Shown: piece by piece, positions 10,424-20,222 of the stretch
Layout: every line of letters begins with the position of its first letter
Numbering within the stretch: position 1 is the first letter of the stretch
Origin: Ascarosepion bandense
Taxonomy: Eukaryota; Mollusca; Cephalopoda; Sepiida; Sepiidae
DNA length: 64,000 nucleotides
Direction of reading: 5' to 3'
Assembly (NCBI GenBank): GCA_037127315.1
Contig: JBBBDQ010000330.1
Location: 7,858,501-7,922,500, forward strand
Made by a program: the position numbers and the translations under genes
The notes under the pieces: generated by a model
What the model was told of the DNA's origin: nothing
Database searches by the model: none
The model's input: only the letters and a program-made list of their open reading frames with translations

Positions 10424-11700
10424 CTAAAGATAAAATTAAAGAAATGTTAGATAATCTATTTTTAAATTTTTTTATTTAATCATTTCACTCCAAGCAAGGT
10501 GTGACTGCGAGAAAACATTGAGAAAAAATATACAGTGGATATTGAAGAAAGGATAAAAGATGAATGGGGTTCAAGAAGATAGAAGATGGTGATTGGTGTT
10601 GCATTTAAATTTTTGGAGATCGTAACCATCAGTGAAACAAGTGAGCAGAAGAGAATTCTACAGGCGGGAACTGCGAGAAAAGAAACTAATGGAGTAGAAG
10701 TGGAGGTTTACATTTAACTTAGATACCTCCACTCATTCACTGAAAATCAGTATAGCATGATGTTAAAGGCCCCCAAAACATAATAAAAATAACGTTTTAT
10801 CATAAATATATTTGTTATTATTAAGAGAAATGATCAAAGTATTTTTAATTAATTTATTCAATTTTTTAATCCTTTCTAACGCATTCGAAATTTTGTTTAA
10901 ATATCTTTTTTTTCGTCCGTGAGTGAACAGAATTTTTACTAGAGTTTACTACGGCAAACGAAATATTGCAGAACTCACTTTTTTGCCGGTGAAAAACATT
11001 AATTTGGAAATTCTTGCAAAAATCAAATAATGGTCGAATTTTGATGAAACTTTCAGGACTTATTCACAAATGACTGAAATTATTTTTTAAATCATTATTT
11101 TTTATAAAATTTTGGTAAATATACATATATTTTTGTGTTACCCCTCCAATTAATTTCCTGAAATTTCTATGAATTTTTGCAAGAATTGTTTTCATTTTTA
11201 TTTTTTAATTACAATAATTTATAAAATTTCAAAAGTCTGAAATTTTTTTCTAGCCATCGTATCAATTAGGTTATTAAGTTTCTTTAAAATTTATATTTAG
11301 TAATCAAAAATTGATACAGTTAATACAAATTTTCACGGACCAAAATTTTTGAAATAACACTTTTTTGTGTTCAGATATCCGGTGTTGATATGGTTGGCCA
11401 TAAATGCTATATAATTAAAAGGTCACGCGTTTCGAGGGTTGCAGGAAAAAGCCCTTAAATAAACTTTTTTTTTCTGTAGGGTACAATTCTTTCATTTCGC
11501 TACCGGGTTTCGTGTGTACGTTTCAACAGTCAATAGGCTTCTCAAAGCACAATTTCAAAATTTAAATAAGTTTTAGCTTTTAATTCCTACTTTCCTCATT
11601 TTTTTAATTAATTGTGAATGTAGTGATACCTAATTCGGGGTACCTAAAGGTTTAGAAAAATTGAATAAGCTTTCATTTTTTTAGCTTTGTTTAGCTGGGA
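10424..11700 (-). repeat. AT-rich dispersed family and LINE tail scrap
   Basis: Positions about 10480-10515 match the terminal bases of the CR1-like LINE 3' end in reverse. About 10780-11300 matches 19310-19580 in reverse orientation (shared AATTCTTGCAAA and GAAACTTTCAG). No ORF of interest. Confidence 0.55.
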
Positions 11701-11994
11701 TGTGCGTTGTGGTGCAGTGGTTATCGGCTCGGAACGAGAAATCGGGGAGCCGAGTTCGAATTCCAGTTGAATTCTTTGCAAATACCCTTGGGAAAGGTAT
11801 TAATCCGACTCTTCCCTCCAGTTATGGGTTAAATAATAGGACCGAGTGGGTTCTATAGCCTTGGCTGGCAACCAGTCTACCGCAGAAAGCAATGGCAACC
11901 TACTGCGGGATAATCTTCTGCCCAGTCAGTCATGTCTCTTTCGAGACATGATCGCCCCAGCGTGTTTCACGTATGGCACTTAACTGACTGACTT
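11701..11994 (+). repeat. SINE family A, full length
   Basis: Head, B box (GAGTTCGAATTCC), body and tail ending TTAACTGACTGACT are all present. Confidence 0.87.
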
Positions 11995-12121
11995 AGCGTA
12001 TTATAATTAAATAAAATAATATTGTAAACAATTATGTAGTTACCAATAAAAGGTATTGTACTATAAAAATTTAATAAATAAGATAACTTTACTATGTTAT
12101 AAACAACATAACAATTATTAT

Positions 12122-12610
12122 AAACACAGAATGGCTTCTGCTCCGACAAACTTAGATCACTGGTGTCCCCTCTACAAGAATTTACTCATACAACCAGACT
12201 GGCAACAAGATCCCACCTATTTACAGTTAAATCTACCAAATGCAGCCGACAATTCTACACCCTCAGCTTTTTTTCTCGCTCTTCCCGCCTGTGGAACACC
12301 CTTCCGTATACTTGCTTTCCTGACGGCTACAACCTCCAGGAATTTAACTGCAATGTCAATTCCCATCTGTTATCCACTTGACTCCAGTCCTTCCTTCGTC
12401 CTTTCTACATCACCCCGTGTATATTGTTCTTTTTCTTTTTCACTCTACCTTCGCAACTGTCATCACACCTGTGTTCCCATCCTTCTCCGCCATCCCCTGT
12501 AACTGGTTCGTTTTTCTCTTTCTGCTTAAATTTTTACTCTCTTATGTAGCCCCCTGCGCATCAGTGGCGGTACCACCTTGTTTGGTGTGAAACGATTAAA
12601 AAAAGAATAA
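12122..12610 (+). mobile_element. CR1/jockey-like LINE 3' end
   Basis: The end of the RT protein (EFTHTTRLATRSHLFTV, SRLWNTLP, a YNLQEFNCNVN piece, stop at 12379-12381) is followed by about 215 bases of 3' UTR with the block CCCCCTGCGCATCAGTGGCG, then GGTGTGAAACGATT and an A-rich end. This fixes the terminal sequence of the family, of which other tails are seen at 14185, 24664 and 56046. Confidence 0.78.
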
Positions 12611-13400
12611 TATGAAAAATAGATATTAAAAATACAAATTAATAAATACCATAACATTTCATAAATTATTGAATTACCTCTGTCACGTTATATAATTTCA
12701 TTTTCTGTTATTAAACTTTAGAATTAATTTAAAAGAAAGTTTTGTATTATTTTAATTTTAATTTTTCAGAAAGCATCTTCCATCGTAAGGCTATAAAGCT
12801 AAAGTAACTAAAATTCAAGAAAATAATCGATAATTGCTGAAAATATTATTTTAATTTTTTAAAATTACTAGGTAGTTAAAACCCAGAAACAAAACTTTCA
12901 CTTAGATTTAATAAATTTATGTCATTCTGGTCCACCATACTTAGTATAAAAGTGTTAAGTGAATGACGACAAGCTGTCATCAATTAGTTTGTAGATGAGA
13001 AAGATAAGCCCTCCGTGATTAAGAAACACTTTTATTCAAAATTTAATGCTATAAACAAGTAATATTTGTTTCGAATCAGATTAATGCAACTTTAAATTTG
13101 CTAATTTTTCGAAAATAACGTGTCACTGATGTATATTTTATTTTTGCAAGAGTTTTAAAACCGAAAATTAACTTTTGTTTAGAAATGTGTTGATCGCTTA
13201 AAAATGGCCGAAAAATTGAACTTTGTTTTTAAATTTTAGATTCCAATAAATATTATTTCTGTTTGAAATCCACCAGAGTATTTTGCTTTCTGGAAATAGT
13301 AAATTCAATAATTTAGCTTTCAATTAAGCTAAAATTAAAGCTTCAAAAAAGGTTTTTATTTTTAAAATTTCAATTTAAAACTTAGGTACCTCCTACACAT
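12611..13400 (-). repeat. AT-rich dispersed family, inverted copy
   Basis: Positions about 13020-13395 match 17752-18130 as reverse complement, including AGGTACCTCC at one edge and the TTTGTTTCGAATCAGATTAA block. Non-coding. Confidence 0.62.
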
Positions 13401-13424
13401 TTACGGTACTTAATTTAACTATTT

Positions 13425-13745
13425 AAACGGCAAAAGAGTAGAAATTCGGCGCCAATCGTGCAGCACGCTTAAATACACGTGGACGGGACACCAGGGAGAA
13501 AAAAAGCTCATCAGTGCAGTTGCCATTAAAATATTTGTAGAAAAGACAGAGGAAAGCCACGTCACGTCAGTGAGACAGTGACGGAAGTCAAGATGCCAAG
13601 TCAGGACCATCTTTGGATCTTGTTGAACACCTCAAGATGAATAGCAGGAGTACTCGACCAGATATGGCATCAGTATTCAATCCACAGACGAATGGTAGAT
13701 TTAAAAATGTGCAAGATGGATTTTGACGAGAAAAACTTTCTGGCC
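13425..13745 (-). mobile_element. CR1/jockey-like LINE C-terminal fragment
   Basis: On the - strand in shifting frames: KSTIRLWIEY, CHIWSSTPAIHLEVFNKIQR, then a frame-shifted remainder. This is the same protein region as at 4400-5258. Heavily decayed. A short (AT)n tract follows at 13776-13799. Confidence 0.65.
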
Positions 13746-13799
13746 TGACGAAAAGACACTACCTTCCTAGGTAGCCATATATATATATATATATATATT

Positions 13800-14137
13800 C
13801 TAAACATATACTCTTAAATATAAGAGACAATGAATGTCTATTATGTTCAATCATGAGCCGTTCTAAACGTCGTATTTTGGCTTTAATTTCAGTTGAAAAT
13901 AAAGACAAAAATTCTCCAACATTTGGATAATTTTTTATTAATTTGATTTTAAGCTTTCGGCTAACATGAGCCATCTTCAGAAAGGTTATTATGACGGTAA
14001 CACAATAACATCCACCATCACCGACGATTTTATTTTGTGTTGACATAAAACTCCGCTAGGCAATAGTTACCAAAAATGTCTCGAAAGAGACATGATCGCC
14101 CAAGCGTGTTTCACGTATGGTACTTAACTGACTGACT
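13800..14137. other. Spacer with a SINE family A tail fragment
   Basis: Positions 14075-14137 match only the last 60 bases of SINE family A in + orientation. The preceding 13800-14074 shows nothing recognisable. Confidence 0.6.
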
Positions 14138-14184
14138 AGATTAGCAACTGGGTTTTAGCATTTAACAGATGAAATGGATAGATG

Positions 14185-14415
14185 AAACCGTAAGGTCTAT
14201 GCTAACAGTTTCTTCTCTCGCATTTTTCTCTTGTGAAAATTTTTTTGATCTACCAACTTTGATCTTTGAAAAATTTAAATGCAATGTAAATCATTATGTT
14301 CTGTCGTCTTTATTTCAGTTCTTTTATTGTTTTCTCTCCTTGTATACTTTCACACTCAGTAACCCCACAGTGACTTTAATGCTTTGATTGGGGTGAAATG
14401 ATTAAAAAAATCCAA
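14185..14415 (+). mobile_element. CR1/jockey-like LINE 3' end, decayed
   Basis: Retains the TVSSLAFFSCE-type end of the RT protein, the FKCNVN piece, and the terminal GGGGTGAAATGATTAAAAAA sequence. It lacks most of the conserved 3' UTR block. Confidence 0.6.
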
Positions 14416-14521
14416 AACAACAAAGACAAAAAAGAGGAAGTAGAGGATGAGAAAAGCTGAACAGACTGACGAATCAATTCCATGTTACGAGAGTAAAATA
14501 AAGAATTTCTTTTGTGTACTG

Positions 14522-14945
14522 ATTTCATGGATGTACGTTGCGGTGCAGTGGATATCGGCTCGGAACGAGAAATCGGGAAGCCGAGTTCGAATTCTAGTTG
14601 AATTTCTTACATTCACTTAACGCGTCAATATACTTGGGAAAGGTATTAATCCGTCTCTTCCCTCCAGTTATGGGTTAAAAAACAGGACAAATTGGGTTCT
14701 ATAGCCTTGGCTGGCTACCAGTCTATCTCAGAAACTGATGGTAACCTACTACGGAATAATCTTCTGCCCAAGCGTGTACCACGTATGGCACTTAACTGAC
14801 TGACTGACATTGACTTAACTACTTTCGAGACATGATCACCCAAGCGTGTATCACGTATGGCACTTAACTGATTGACATCGACTCAACTACTTTCGAGACA
14901 TGATCACCCAAGCGTGTATCACGTATGGCACTTAATTGACTGGTT
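14522..14945 (+). repeat. SINE family A with triplicated tail
   Basis: A full head and body end at about 14808. The tail segment (CCAAGCGTGTACCACGTATG...TTAACTGA) then occurs twice more, at about 14821-14880 and 14883-14943, giving three tandem tails with a period of about 62 bases. Confidence 0.8.
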
Positions 14946-14959
14946 TCACAGACATTTGT

Positions 14960-15565
14960 AGGCTCCTGGGTTGAGTTTTTTTTTTTTTTTTTACAAAGAC
15001 GAGAAATTTGACAGGAATTTATATAATCTCGACAGGAGGTGGCCAGCTGCAATTTGAAATCAACAAAGAGCGCGCACACCCACATCTCTTCATTTATCGG
15101 AAACCATTTTTGTTTTCACGTGTCTTTGGTGAAAGAAAGAAATGTTCTATTATTGCCGTTTCTTCCCATCGGCCAACATCTTTGTGGCAATAAATTTTAA
15201 AGTTTGGAATTAAAAGTAAAGAAAAGTGATTAAGATTTTGCACTGTTTATAAAAATAGTTTTATTCATTTCTTTAACGTTTTAATTAACATTCAATGTCG
15301 ACCGCTGCTTTCAAAATTTAATGGCTAGAAAACGCCCCGCCCTTAATGAGAATAATTGCCGACAGACAAATGTGTTGGAAATGAGCATTATCGTTAAGCG
15401 GCCAATTGGAAGACATTGAAACAGCCTAATTCGTATTCGAGGACTGGATTCTTTTTCCTAATTAATATAAATTAGCTTTTAACCGGTGTGAATTTCACGA
15501 ATTTTCTTGTTATGATGGGCCTTGTTTGACTCCTGTTTCTGATCAGTAAAATATAACGTAGATAC
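14960..15565. other. Low-repeat spacer
   Basis: After a T tract (14979-14992), this stretch shows none of the repeat families seen elsewhere. A short open stretch at 15008-15193 is not recognised. Positions about 15290-15480 are higher in complexity than the surroundings, but no function can be read. Confidence 0.4.
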
Positions 15566-15569
15566 ATCA

Positions 15570-15816
15570 TAAGTTCGAATTCCAGTTGAATTCGATGCAT
15601 TCACTTACGCGCAAATGCCTTTGGGAAACCGGTCTCTTCCCTCCAGCTATGGGTTAAATAACAGGAGATTGTATTCTATAGCTTTAGTTGGTAACCAGTC
15701 TACCGCAGAAAGTAATGGCAACCTACTGCGGGAAAAATCTTCTGCTTAGTCAGTCATGTCTCTTTCGAGACATGATCCCCCAAGCGTGTATCCCATATGA
15801 CATTTAACCGACTGAC
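15570..15816 (+). repeat. SINE family A, 5' truncated
   Basis: Starts at the B box (GTTCGAATTCC) and continues through body and tail. The A-box half of the head is absent. Confidence 0.82.
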
Positions 15817-15834
15817 ATCATAACAACAAAGTGA

Positions 15835-15837
<3 letters not shown>

Positions 15838-15882
<45 letters not shown>
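15838..15882. repeat. Compound microsatellite (TA)n-(GA)n
   Basis: About 14 TA units are followed directly by about 8 GA units. Confidence 0.9.
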
Positions 15883-16044
15883 AGGGTTTATTATCAGAAG
15901 GTTTTGGGTTGTACTTGTTCGGTAGATATGTGAATATTCTTGTAATGCGGTTGTTAGTCAATGTTTCTGAATTTTGTGTTTGTCGTTGTGATTGAATAAA
16001 TTATTTGCAAGTCTATATCATTAAAAGGTAATACTGAACATGAG

Positions 16045-16295
16045 AAAGGGACTATTTACATTGTTCGGACTGTTGTCCTCATCTTTATTGTCATATTCAA
16101 AACATTTCAGCCATTGTACGTCCCGGCCTTCTTCAGGTGATTAAATTTCGAACCGAACCCTTTATTTCAATCACTAAGGTATATAACTAAAGGGCTTGGT
16201 TCGAAATTCCAATAATCTGAAGAAGGCTGAATATGACAAGAAAATGCGAACAACAGTCCGAACAATGTGAATCACGTAAATACTACCTCATATCA
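16045..16295. repeat. Fold-back repeat
   Basis: Inverted arms of roughly 100 bases: ATTGTTCGGACTGTTG near 16059 pairs with CAACAGTCCGAACAAT near 16251. CTTCTTCAGGTGATTAAATT pairs imperfectly with AATAATCTGAAGAAG. The loop is centred near 16175. Confidence 0.7.
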
Positions 16296-16677
16296 GAATA
16301 AACAAATATGAGAAAGTAATATTTGTGTAAAACTTATCTGTGGTCTTTCTTCCTGTAGTGGCTCAATACCACGTACTCTCCTTGTGAGTGACTAATGAAA
16401 AAGAGAAATCTCTAAATTTCCCGCACGTAGGGTGGTTTCCATTTTTCTAGGGAATTATGGGAAATTAAATTATTTTTTTTTATTTCTCGTAACCACGAGA
16501 TCACTACATTCTATTTGAAATGTCTAATGAATCTTAATTTTTAAGTTAATGGTTGAATGAGCTCATGGCGAGTTCATACGACAGTAAAATATCCGTATTA
16601 ATTTCACTATCGTTAAATATTTGAGCTTAACAAATTTAACAAAATATGTCAATAAAAATCATAAATATGAATGCTGA

Positions 16678-16790
16678 GCGCTTCAGTTTGGTGTAATGGT
16701 TAGCAAACTTGTCTAGCTAGATAAATTACAACTGAGTTCGATCCTCACTGAGTGCTCCACACTGTCAACTTTGTGCCACAATAGAAAAAT
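16678..16790 (+). repeat. SINE family B, copy 2
   Basis: Head TGGTGTAATGGTTAGC and B-box GAGTTCGATCC are present, then a short body ending near TTTGTGCCAC. It is followed immediately by another family B copy. Confidence 0.75.
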
Positions 16791-16796
16791 AATTTG

Positions 16797-16930
16797 TGCA
16801 TTTTGACGTGGTGTAATGGTTACCACGCTTGTCTCGCGAAATCATTTACGATTGAGTAGTGAGTTCGATTCTCAATAGTGCTCCACATTTTCAGCCTTGT
16901 GCCACGTCTAAGCTACGCTTAGAAAATCGC
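16797..16930 (+). repeat. SINE family B, copy 3
   Basis: Head, B-box GAGTTCGATTC and a body ending in GCCACGTCTAAGC...GCTTAGAAAATCGCC. This body end is shared with 42262-42378 and, reversed, with 63370-63490. It lies in tandem with the preceding copy. Confidence 0.76.
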
Positions 16931-17152
16931 CATAAACATGAATGCTGGTCATTATTTTATTAAGTAAGGGGGTACAAATAAAAAGATTTTGATATTGATG
17001 TCATCTACTTCATTGAGACAGATGTTATACACTTCTATCGTCCCTCAATTTTTCATTTTCTGACTGAAACCAAGTAGCGTTTCTGATATGCCTTTTACCT
17101 TCTCACGCGACCAATCCATTATTTATGAGGTAGTAGCAGGAGATGTTAAGCA

Positions 17153-17189
<37 letters not shown>

Positions 17190-17190
17190 G
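17153..17190. repeat. (ATCT)n microsatellite
   Basis: About nine ATCT units. The flanks (for example CTGAAACCAA and TTTCTGAT) occur on both sides, at 17062-17085 and 17188-17210, suggesting a local duplication. Confidence 0.85.
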
Positions 17191-17554
17191 AAACCAATTA
17201 GTATTTCTGATGTCTTTTGTCTTTCCACGCGATTAAAGCAGAATAGTCAATTATTTATGAGGTATTAGCAAGGCGTAACGGTCGTGTAACCTAACGACGA
17301 AAGGGACGAGAACAATTATTATATGATACTTTAAATTGCTGCAGATATTGAGATACTTAGTGCTTGCAAAACAATTAAAACTTAATATTTAATCGGTAAT
17401 TAACCCTGAACATTAGTACAGTGGTGTATCATCACCGGATTAATAGGTTACTACCGTAGGGTTTCCAAACACCCAACTTAAAATATTTTAGATGTATAAC
17501 TTAGTTCTTAATTTCGTATGTGGTCTGGTTTTTATAGGATAAATAAAAAGAGGA

Positions 17555-18786
17555 AAATTCCCACCACAAAAAAACAAAAAACAGACATATATTTTTTATT
17601 AATAATAAAAAATGATAAAAAAAATTCAACAAACTTAATATTTTTCACTTGTTTAAAAAATTCGGTTAAGTTTTAAGAAAATTAAACAGATTATTTTGAC
17701 TTATTTTGATAATTCTATAAGATTTTTTGCTCTGTTCAACTATTTTATAATAGGTACCTCCATTCCATTTTCGATACCTATGTTTTAAATTGAATTTTAA
17801 AAAATAAAAACTCTTCCTTGAATTTTTAGTTTTAGCCTAATTGAAAGCTAAATGATTAAATTTACTATTGCCACTAAGCAAAATACTGGGGTGTATTTCA
17901 AATAGAAATTATATTCATTGGAATCTAAAATTTTGAAATTTGTCGGCTGTTTTTTGAGCAATCGACACATTTGTAAGCAAAAGTTAATTCTCGGTTTTAA
18001 GAATCTCGCAAAATTAAAATATAAAAATCTTATTCATTATTTTTGGAAAATTATCAAATTTAAAGTTAAATTAATCTGATTTGAAACAAATATTATTTGT
18101 TTTTGGCATGAAATTTAGAAGTATTTCTTGATCACAAATGTCTGACTCGTGGACCTCTCAAGGAGGCGATGACAGCACCTATCCATCAATTTGGAAGTAT
18201 GGTAACCAAAAATCGACATAAAAAGGTTTAACATTTCGTAAGGGGAAAAACGCTTAAAACATGTGATCTTTTAATGATAAGTGTTAAAAATTTCCACAGT
18301 AGAAGAAAATGTGCAATTTAACATAATAAAAAAAAAATTAGAAGTTGTTTTAAAAATTTTAATTCTAAATGATTTGTACTAAACTTATGAATTTTCGATT
18401 TGTAAATAAAGTCTATTTTTAATGAATTAATATCTGAAGAGACAGTAACTGGAAGAAATTTAAAATGATGTTTGAATTATCAAAGAAAAAAAATGAAAAC
18501 AATTCTTATAAAAATTCATTATTCATCGATTTTTTTTTCTTTTTCATGATATGATATCTTAAAATTATAATATTTATAAAATCAATTAAAGCCTTATCTA
18601 CATTGAAAATAGCGTAGTTTTAATGCATTTTCGATTTTACCATTCGGAGCAGATTTTCGGAAAAATGCTCCGGTAATTAAAAAAAAATACATGATTTATG
18701 TTACCCGATGAGTCCTGCATTTAACTAATAAATAGAAAATTGGTATAGATAATGTATCGCTAGAAGTTTTATGCAATTAATTGAAG
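17555..18786 (+). repeat. AT-rich dispersed family, longest copy (5' part)
   Basis: Non-coding. Positions 17752-18130 match 13020-13395 in reverse, 17990-18130 matches 8675-8830, and 18670-18760 matches 7720-7810. The copy resumes after the inserted SINE at 19301-19640. Confidence 0.62.
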
Positions 18787-18798
18787 TTGGGGTGGTGT

Positions 18799-19300
18799 CA
18801 GTTAAGTGCCATACGTGAAACACGCTTGGGCGATCATGTCTCGGAAGACTAACTGGGTAGAAGATTTTCCTACAGTCAGTCAGTCAGTCAGTCAGTCAGT
18901 CAATCAGTCAAGTGCCATACGTGAAACACGCTGGGGCGATCATGTCTCGGAAGAGATATGACTGACTGGGCAGAAGATTTTCCTACAGTCAGTCAGTCAG
19001 TTAAGTGCCATACGTGAAACACACTTGGGCGATCATGTCTCGGAAGAGACATGACTGACTGGGCAGAAGATTATCCCGCAGTAAGTTGCCATTGCTTTCT
19101 GCGGTAGATTGGTTGCCTATCAAGGCTACAGAACCCAATCTGTCCTGTTATTTAACCCATAACTGGAAGGAATAGACGGATTAATACCTTTCCCAAGGGT
19201 ATTTGCGCGTAAGTGAATGCAATAAATTCAGCTGGAATTCGAACTCGGCTCTCCAATTTCTCGTTTCGAGCTAATGTCCAATGCACCACAACGCACATCC
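18799..19300 (-). repeat. SINE family A with triplicated tail and clear target duplication
   Basis: A complete family A copy on the - strand. It is flanked by a perfect 12-base direct repeat TTGGGGTGGTGT at 18787-18798 and 19301-19312, the expected mark of LINE-driven insertion. The tail region is present three times (starting about 18799, 18896 and 18986), with (CAGT)n tracts between copies. Confidence 0.9.
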
Positions 19301-19640
19301 TTGGGGTGGTGTAACAGATATAAAAAAAGTATTTTACTAATATTTTCTAATAACAATTAATGCATAAATAATTTCATTAATTTGTGAATAAGTTCTGAAA
19401 GTTTCATTAAAATCAGACAATTAGTTGATCTTTGCAAGAATTTTCAAATTAATGTGTCTTTCAACGCAAAAACACGACTTGCGTAATATTACGTTTTGTT
19501 TAATAGTTACATTACGTAAACATAGCGTGAATCGCTGACGGAAAACAAAAAATAAATTTTAATCGAAATTTCGAATGTGTTAGAAAGGATTAAAATATTT
19601 AAAAAAATAGCGACTACAAAACTGGATCTTTCCTCTGAAT
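19301..19640 (+). repeat. AT-rich dispersed family (3' part of interrupted copy)
   Basis: Continuation of the 17555-18786 copy beyond the SINE. It matches 7830-7960 directly and 10780-11300 in reverse. Confidence 0.6.
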
Positions 19641-19860
19641 AATATCATAAACATTTTGATGATAAAACTTTGTTTTTGTTAAGTTTAAGCTTTTTTAACA
19701 TAATGCTATGCTGCTTTTTCGGCAGTTGAGTGGATATAAGTATTTCATAGTGAATGTGAAATATCAGACGACAACAATGCTTTTTCTTACGAAGGTTGAG
19801 GGTTGAACTTACAACTGATTTTTGACAAGGCAGATATAAATTCTTTCTATACAAACACGA

Positions 19861-19861
<1 letters not shown>

Positions 19862-19889
<28 letters not shown>
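19862..19889. repeat. (TAA)n tract
   Basis: About nine TAA units immediately before the truncated Dong-like LINE end. It is probably the target sequence of that insertion. Confidence 0.9.
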
Positions 19890-19894
<5 letters not shown>

Positions 19895-20222
19895 TGTGGA
19901 AATTTAAAACAAGAGTTGTGCCAGTGATAGTAGGTGCACTTGGAATGATAAAAAATGGAACAAAACAACATATTGAAAGAATCCCTGGAAACCCCAGCTA
20001 AAGAGATATACAAAAAATTGTCTTATTAAGTACAGCCCACACACTAAGGAAAACTTTATCTATGTAATGCTAGGGATGATAGGGAAGATAGAAAAACATG
20101 AAATGGAGTCATAACAACACGCCACGACCTGCCTTTGGTCTCCCCGCAGACTTGGTTGGTAGTGAGACCAAAGCAGAAATCAAAATATGATGAAAAATGA
20201 CATAATAATAATAACATAATTA
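19890..20222 (+). mobile_element. R4/Dong-like LINE, 5'-truncated 3' end
   Basis: Aligns with 23088-23410, the 3' end of the next element, with only about five differences by eye. It covers the last 50 or so codons of the ORF (with a TAA in that frame at 20000-20002), the 3' UTR and a TAATAATAATAA tail. It lies head-to-tail with the longer copy. Confidence 0.85.

Noticed and set aside
15008..15193. 61-codon open frame in low-repeat spacer
   Set aside because: No homology pattern or start context. Length is expected by chance.
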